In this document: in pieces, positions 6,852 through 9,831 of the stretch | Numbering within the stretch: the stretch's first letter is position 1 | Layout: each line of letters begins with the position of its first letter | NCBI GenBank assembly: GCA_021780795.1 | Contig: JAJXYA010000159.1 | Coordinates: forward strand, 1 to 9,831 | Direction: 5' to 3' | Source of the DNA: Bacillota bacterium | GTDB lineage: Bacteria > Bacillota_A > Clostridia > Clostridiales > Clostridiaceae | Length of the DNA stretch: 9,831 nt | Notes under the pieces: generated by a model | Told to the model about the DNA's origin: nothing | Seen by the model: the letters and a program-made list of their open reading frames with translations, nothing else | Database searches by the model: none | Made by a program: the position numbers and the translations under genes

Positions 6852-7567
6852 AAATAGATATTTTAACTTTATTTCCTGAAATGTTTGAAATTTTTAATCA
6901 TAGTATCATTGGAAAAGCCATAGAGAAAAATATACTGGAGATTTCACCTCATAATATTAGAGACTATGCTTTAAATAAACATAAAAAAGTAGATGATTAC
7001 CCTTATGGTGGTGGAGCAGGTATGGTAATGCTAGCTCAACCTTTAGTTCACAGTATTAAGGATGTTAAACTACATAATAGTGGGAAAGTCATATTTTTGG
7101 GACCAAGAGGTAATACTTTTACCCAAGATATTGCGAAGCAGCTATGTGAAGAAAAGGAATTAATATTTGTATGTGGTCATTACGAAGGTATTGATGAGAG
7201 AACCTATGACTATATAGATATGGAGCTTTCCTTAGGCGACTATGTTTTGACAGGTGGAGAAATGGCATGTATTCCTATAGTTGATAGTATTTGTAGATTG
7301 ATTCCAGGGGTATTATCTTGCGCGGAGAGCTTCACAGAAGAATCTTTTTATGATGGGGTATTAGAATATCCTCATTACACAAGACCAGAATGTTTTGAGG
7401 GTGAAAAGGTTCCAGATGTACTGATCTCTGGGCATCATGAAAACATACGAAAGTGGAGAAGATTGCAGTCACTTTTAATTACTAAGGAAAAAAGACCGGA
7501 TTTATTTAGAAAACTTGAACTTTCAAAGGAAGATAAAAAACTATTAACTAAAGCAAACGCAAAATAG
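6848..7567 (+). CDS. trmD: tRNA (guanine37-N1)-methyltransferase TrmD
   Basis: TrmD transfers a methyl group from S-adenosylmethionine to N1 of G37 in tRNAs that have G at position 36, which prevents +1 frameshifting. It is a dimeric SPOUT enzyme with a trefoil-knot active site. The 239-residue sequence carries [11 protein letters not shown] (51-61), the knot motifs [12 protein letters not shown] and [13 protein letters not shown], and the catalytic aspartate in [15 protein letters not shown]. That aspartate falls at residue 169, the same number recalled for the E. coli and H. influenzae catalytic Asp169. The start is ATG 6848, which shares ATGA with the rimM stop (6849-6851). No good SD precedes it, so translation is probably coupled to rimM. 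An in-frame TTG at 6839 is less likely. Confidence 0.98.
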   Translation: MKIDILTLFPEMFEIFNHSIIGKAIEKNILEISPHNIRDYALNKHKKVDDYPYGGGAGMVMLAQPLVHSIKDVKLHNSGKVIFLGPRGNTFTQDIAKQLCEEKELIFVCGHYEGIDERTYDYIDMELSLGDYVLTGGEMACIPIVDSICRLIPGVLSCAESFTEESFYDGVLEYPHYTRPECFEGEKVPDVLISGHHENIRKWRRLQSLLITKEKRPDLFRKLELSKEDKKLLTKANAK

Positions 7568-7594
7568 GATATAACGGGGATTTATTTAAAGTTA

Positions 7595-7630
7595 AAAAAT
7601 ATCTTATATATAAGCACAAAAGATATTTTT
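7595..7630 (+). terminator. A+T-rich hairpin after trmD, candidate weak terminator
   Basis: AAAAATATCTT (7595-7605) and AAGATATTTTT (7620-7630) are perfect 11-base complements around a 14-nt loop, ending in five T. Only one G-C pair is present and the T tract is part of the stem, so strength is doubtful. An overlapping palindrome CTTATATATAAG (7603-7614) offers a competing hairpin. It sits between trmD and the rplS promoter, where a terminator would be expected. Confidence 0.45.
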
Positions 7631-7633
7631 ATG

Positions 7634-7662
7634 TTGATATATATATTTATTTATGATAGAAT
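7634..7662 (+). promoter_or_regulatory. SigA-type promoter for rplS
   Basis: TTGATA (7634-7639), a 17-nt A+T-rich spacer and TAGAAT (7657-7662), with TGA directly before the -10 as an extended element. The architecture matches the ylxM promoter. The start site should be within a base or two of 7668, exactly where the first stem of the L19 leader begins. Confidence 0.8.
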
Positions 7663-7666
7663 GTAG

Positions 7667-7744
7667 ATTGTGCTAGTACGGGCGGTCCTCTGTCACATTA
7701 TTAAGGGCATGAACGTCACAATAAAATTTTAGGAGGGAATGCAC
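7667..7744 (+). promoter_or_regulatory. Structured leader of rplS, probable L19 autoregulatory leader
   Basis: The leader folds by eye into one irregular hairpin. P1 is ATTGTG (7667-7672) with CACAAT (7717-7722). A left bulge CTAGT follows, then P2 ACG (7678-7680) with CGT (7714-7716), a GG/AA internal loop, C-G and G-U pairs, and P3 GTCCT (7685-7689) with AGGGC (7704-7708). The Shine-Dalgarno AGGAGGG is at 7731-7737. Its position directly upstream of rplS and its local G+C-rich composition fit the Rfam L19 leader family of Firmicutes, in which L19 is thought to control its own synthesis. Family membership was not tested by a covariance model. The fold was found manually and other pairings exist. 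Confidence 0.68.
7731..7737 (+). promoter_or_regulatory. Shine-Dalgarno deciding the rplS start
   Basis: AGGAGGG lies seven bases before ATG 7745. The in-frame ATG at 7739 is only one base from it, too close to be used, so the protein starts MLEIIRAIE as in other L19 proteins. Confidence 0.85.
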
Positions 7745-8092
7745 ATGTTAGAAATTATAAGAGCAATAGAATCAGAACAAATTAGAACAGACTTACCAGA
7801 ATTTAATGTAGGTGATACTGTTAAAGTTCACATCAGAATCAAAGAGGGTGCTAAGGAGAGAATCCAAGTATTCGAAGGAACCGTTCTTAAGAGACAAAAT
7901 GGCGGTTTAAGAGAAACTTTCACAGTTAGAAGAGTAGCATCTGGTGTTGGTGTTGAAAAAACATTCCCAGTAAACGCTCCAGTAATTGAGAAAATTGAAG
8001 TTGTAAGATTAGGTAAAGTTAGAAGAGCTAAACTATTCTACTTAAGAGATAGAGTTGGTAAGGCTGCAAAAGTTAAAGAAAGAATGAGATAA
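7745..8092 (+). CDS. rplS: 50S ribosomal protein L19
   Basis: L19 sits at the 30S-50S interface near bridge B8 and contacts 16S and 23S rRNA. The 115-residue length is standard. Conserved segments are [22 protein letters not shown] (given as two joined motifs: FNVGDTVKV and KEGAKERIQ), [31 protein letters not shown] and the basic C-terminus [19 protein letters not shown]. Codon use is smooth and typical of a highly expressed gene. It is a single-gene unit, with its own extended -10 promoter, a structured leader and a strong GNRA-loop terminator immediately after the stop. This separates it from trmD upstream and lepB downstream and implies independent control of L19. Confidence 0.98.
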   Translation: MLEIIRAIESEQIRTDLPEFNVGDTVKVHIRIKEGAKERIQVFEGTVLKRQNGGLRETFTVRRVASGVGVEKTFPVNAPVIEKIEVVRLGKVRRAKLFYLRDRVGKAAKVKERMR

Positions 8093-8096
8093 AATT

Positions 8097-8117
8097 GGGG
8101 CTGCAAAGTCCCTTTTT
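8097..8117 (+). terminator. Intrinsic terminator of rplS with a GNRA tetraloop
   Basis: GGGGCT (8097-8102), loop GCAA, AGTCCC (8107-8112), then TTTTT (8113-8117). The stem has six pairs including one G-U, is capped by a GNRA tetraloop and runs straight into the T tract, only four bases after the rplS stop codon. This is a textbook intrinsic terminator. Confidence 0.92.
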
Positions 8118-8163
8118 ACATTTAACAATAGTTTAGAAACGTAGTCTTCTTTTTTCATAAAAA

Positions 8164-8239
8164 GAGATGTTAATGCTTAATGAATAATAATTAAGTATAG
8201 ATATAGGTATTCTTCGGAAGCTCATAATTAAGCCATCTT
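8164..8239 (+). repeat. Long-range inverted repeat in the rplS-lepB gap, possible structured lepB leader
   Basis: GAGATG (8164-8169) can pair with CATCTT (8234-8239, one G-U), and GCTTAAT (8175-8181) with ATTAAGC (8227-8233). Only the left side has a 5-nt bulge (TTAAT). The enclosed region contains a small TTC-TTCG-GAA hairpin (8210-8219) and a second ATTAAG (8190-8195) that competes for CTTAAT. The right arm ends 26 nt before the lepB start. I see no clear promoter in the 8118-8256 interval. Function unknown. Confidence 0.4.
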
Positions 8240-8251
8240 AGTGGATTTTTA

Positions 8252-8257
8252 AGTAGG
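8252..8257 (+). promoter_or_regulatory. Shine-Dalgarno AGTAGG favouring a TTG start for lepB
   Basis: AGTAGG, continuing as TG, lies eight bases before TTG 8266. The upstream in-frame GTG 8257 begins on the last G of this site and has no proper SD of its own, so TTG 8266 is the better start. The choice is not certain. Confidence 0.55.
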
Positions 8258-8265
8258 TGCATAAA

Positions 8266-8778
8266 TTGATAAGAAAGATTTTTGAAGAAGTAAAATATAT
8301 AGCGATTTCCCTTGTAATTGCTGTATTTATTATAAATTTCATATTCCAAATAGTAACGGTAAATGGTGAATCTATGATTCCTACAGTGCAAAATAATGAT
8401 AAATTAATACTTGAAAAACTTTCATATAGAATAACACCTGTTAAGCGTAATGATATTGTAGTAATAAAGTATCCCGCTGATATAAGAGAAAGAATAATAA
8501 AAAGAGTTATAGCAGTTTCGGGAGATAAAGTTAAAATTAGCGATAATATATTGTACATAAATGGTAAAACTATTAATGAGTACTATAAAAATGAGGATTC
8601 TATGCAAGACTTTGATGAAGCTCTGGTGCCACAGGATTCAATTTTTGTCTTGGGTGATAATAGAAATTTCAGTAAAGATAGTCGCAGTAGTGATATCGGA
8701 TTTGTAAAACTCAATCTTTTAGAAGGAAAAGCAGTTATAAGGCTTTATCCATTCAATAGAATAGGAAGGATTAGATAA
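8266..8778 (+). CDS. lepB: Signal peptidase I
   Basis: This membrane serine protease cleaves N-terminal signal peptides from exported proteins at the outer face of the cytoplasmic membrane. It uses a Ser/Lys dyad. Counting from TTG 8266 (170 residues; GTG 8257 would give 173), one membrane segment spans about 11-31. Box B contains the nucleophile in GESMIPT (Ser36). Box D contains the general base in IIKRVIAVSGD (Lys79). Box E is GDNRNFSKDSR (130-140). All catalytic residues are present and the size matches the compact Gram-positive type with a single transmembrane anchor. It lies after the rplS terminator and ends two bases before rbgA. Its membership with ffh and ftsY in one cluster groups protein targeting and signal-peptide removal. 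Its gene order relative to rplS and rbgA is common in Clostridium. Confidence 0.96.
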   Translation: MIRKIFEEVKYIAISLVIAVFIINFIFQIVTVNGESMIPTVQNNDKLILEKLSYRITPVKRNDIVVIKYPADIRERIIKRVIAVSGDKVKISDNILYINGKTINEYYKNEDSMQDFDEALVPQDSIFVLGDNRNFSKDSRSSDIGFVKLNLLEGKAVIRLYPFNRIGRIR

Positions 8779-8780
8779 GT

Positions 8781-9638
8781 ATGAGCATGAGTATAAATTG
8801 GTTTCCAGGTCATATGGCTAAGACAAGAAGGCAAATTCAAGAGAGTTTAAAACTTGTTGACGCTGTAATAGAAATTAGAGACGCAAGAATAGTTAAATCA
8901 AGTGCCAATCCACAAATCGATGAGATTTGCAAAGATAAACCTAGAATCATTTTATTGAACAAAAGTGATTTAGCAGAAGATAAAGTAACTAAGGAATGGA
9001 TAAAAAAGCTTACAACTGATAACATTAAGTTATTGGCTGTAAATAGCATTAGTGGTGAAGGGTTAAAAAATATAAAACCCCTTCTTGATGAATTATTGAA
9101 AGCAAAGCATGATAGACAGAGAAATAAAGGCTTAGTTAATATAGTTACGAGAGTTATGGTAGTTGGTATACCTAATGTTGGTAAGTCTTCTTTTATAAAT
9201 AAATTAGCTAAAAACAATATTGCTAAAACTGGGGATAGACCAGGAGTTACTAAAAGTAAACAATGGATAAAAACTAGCTTAGGGATAGAACTAATGGATA
9301 CTCCAGGGGTATTATGGCCAAAATTTGAAGATGAAGCTGTAGGACTCAATTTGGCATTCACGGGAGCCATAAAAGATGAAATTATGGATATCGAAGAATT
9401 AGCGCTTAGATTAGTAGAAAGGCTTCAGACTAACAATCCACAAAGACTAATAGAACGATATAAACTTTCAGAAATTATGGAGAATCCTATAGATAATATG
9501 GATAATATAGGCAGGAAAAGAGGTGCTGTAATTTCTGGTGGGAATATTGACTACAATAGAATAGCAGTAATGCTTCTAGATGAATTTAGAGGTGGAAAAT
9601 TAGGCTCTATATCTCTAGAAAGAATTGACGAAGTTTAA
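8781..9638 (+). CDS. rbgA: Ribosome biogenesis GTPase RbgA (YlqF)
   Basis: RbgA is a GTPase needed for late assembly of the 50S subunit in Firmicutes; in B. subtilis it acts on a 45S intermediate and helps place L16 and other late proteins. The 285-residue protein shows the diagnostic circular permutation of the GTPase motifs: G4 NKSD (60-63), G5 SIS (89-91), then G1 GIPNVGKSS (129-137), G2 Thr157 in RPGVTKS, and G3 DTPG (173-176). The N-terminal INWFPGHMAKTRR segment is the family hallmark. A helical C-terminal domain (about 205-285) follows. The start at ATG 8781 is supported by GGAAGGA (8764-8770), which lies inside the last lepB codons. The lepB stop is two bases upstream, so the two genes are co-transcribed. 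Confidence 0.97.
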   Translation: MSMSINWFPGHMAKTRRQIQESLKLVDAVIEIRDARIVKSSANPQIDEICKDKPRIILLNKSDLAEDKVTKEWIKKLTTDNIKLLAVNSISGEGLKNIKPLLDELLKAKHDRQRNKGLVNIVTRVMVVGIPNVGKSSFINKLAKNNIAKTGDRPGVTKSKQWIKTSLGIELMDTPGVLWPKFEDEAVGLNLAFTGAIKDEIMDIEELALRLVERLQTNNPQRLIERYKLSEIMENPIDNMDNIGRKRGAVISGGNIDYNRIAVMLLDEFRGGKLGSISLERIDEV

Positions 9639-9647
9639 GTTTTTTTA

Positions 9648-9700
9648 TGGGCATCTTAAAAAATAATTACTCAGTATTTAGCTACTTTTTAAGGTGCCTA
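9648..9700 (+). repeat. Imperfect 15-bp inverted repeat between rbgA and rnhB
   Basis: TGGGCATCTTAAAAA (9648-9662) pairs along its whole length with TTTTTAAGGTGCCTA (9686-9700) if two G-U pairs are allowed, around a 23-nt loop. Seven T (9640-9646) lie before the left arm rather than after the right arm, so it is not a standard plus-strand terminator. An inner AAATA/TATTT pairing is possible. It may be a terminator variant, an mRNA structure or a remnant repeat. Confidence 0.45.
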
Positions 9701-9737
9701 ATTGTGATAATTTAATAAAGTATTAAGGAGAAAAAAC

Positions 9738-9831
9738 ATGGAACTTAATATTGATTTTTCAAAGATGAGTTATAAAGAAATATGCGAATATGTGTTAAAC
9801 ATAGAAAAGCTTGAAAACGATATCAAAGAAA
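9738..9831 (+). CDS. rnhB: 5' end of next gene, probably ribonuclease HII (3' partial)
   Basis: Thirty-one codons are visible from ATG 9738 (MELNIDFSKMSYKEICEYV and onward), preceded by AAGGAG (9725-9730) seven bases upstream. The frame is open to the window end. No catalytic motif of RNase HII is reached, because the enzyme's GxDEAGRG-like motif comes later. The call therefore rests on synteny: rnhB normally follows rbgA in Clostridium and Bacillus, and clostridial RNase HII proteins often carry a helical N-terminal extension of this kind. RNase HII removes ribonucleotides from DNA. A TGT-GATAAT extended -10-like element at 9703-9711 might serve it, without a convincing -35. Confidence 0.5.
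   Translation, partial: MELNIDFSKMSYKEICEYVLNIEKLENDIKE

Noticed and set aside
7637..7648. Alternating AT run in the rplS promoter spacer
   Set aside because: It is low-complexity spacer DNA between good -35 and -10 boxes; no repeat element is needed to explain it.
8837..9370. A 177-codon open frame on the minus strand opposite rbgA
   Set aside because: It lies wholly within the strongly conserved rbgA frame, has no good ribosome binding site or recognisable domain, and reads like the reverse of A+T-rich coding DNA.
1..9831. Search for mobile elements, CRISPR, tRNA, SRP RNA, toxin-antitoxin or phage-defence genes
   Set aside because: None was seen. The window is nearly filled by conserved core genes in the usual Firmicutes order, with no terminal repeats, spacer arrays, tRNA cloverleaf or composition break.

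Overview
The window is a conserved housekeeping block from a low-G+C Gram-positive bacterium, most likely Clostridium in the broad sense. The evidence is the strongly A+T-rich sequence, A/T-ending codons, strong AGGAGG-type ribosome binding sites, and the gene order smc, ftsY, ylxM, ffh, rpsP, khpA, rimM, trmD, rplS, lepB, rbgA, then probably rnhB. This is the classic Firmicutes chromosome-segregation / signal-recognition-particle / ribosome-maturation cluster. Every gene lies on the plus strand and intergenic gaps are short (2 to about 175 nt). Species cannot be named from the sequence alone.

Layout. Positions 1-2868 hold the C-terminal 955 codons of Smc; the N-terminal ATPase half-head lies upstream. 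ftsY (SRP receptor) follows at 2956-3867. A near-consensus promoter (TTGACA, 17 nt, TATTAT) at 3913-3941 then starts a unit of ylxM, ffh, rpsP and khpA, which ends at a perfect 12-bp hairpin terminator that includes the khpA stop codon (6226-6252). rimM and trmD form a translationally coupled pair with an ATGA overlap (6357-7567). rplS stands alone, with its own promoter (7634-7662), a structured leader that looks like the L19 autoregulatory leader (about 7667-7744) and a GNRA-loop terminator (8097-8117). lepB and rbgA are adjacent (8266-9638), preceded by a gap with long-range pairing potential. After an imperfect 15-bp inverted repeat, the 5' end of the next gene, probably rnhB, runs off the window at 9738-9831.

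How the genes work together. Ffh and FtsY are the two GTPases of co-translational membrane targeting, YlxM is their small accessory protein, and LepB removes signal peptides from exported proteins. S16, L19, RimM, TrmD and RbgA make, mature or modify the translation machinery, and KhpA is an RNA-binding partner protein. Smc compacts the chromosome.

No mobile element, CRISPR array, tRNA, rRNA or unrecognised multi-gene system is visible, and I find no evidence of an undescribed system. The points worth a second look are regulatory: the L19 leader with a possible anti-Shine-Dalgarno switch, the structured gap before lepB, the rbgA-rnhB inverted repeat, and a two-residue serine insertion next to the RNA-binding motif of Ffh.
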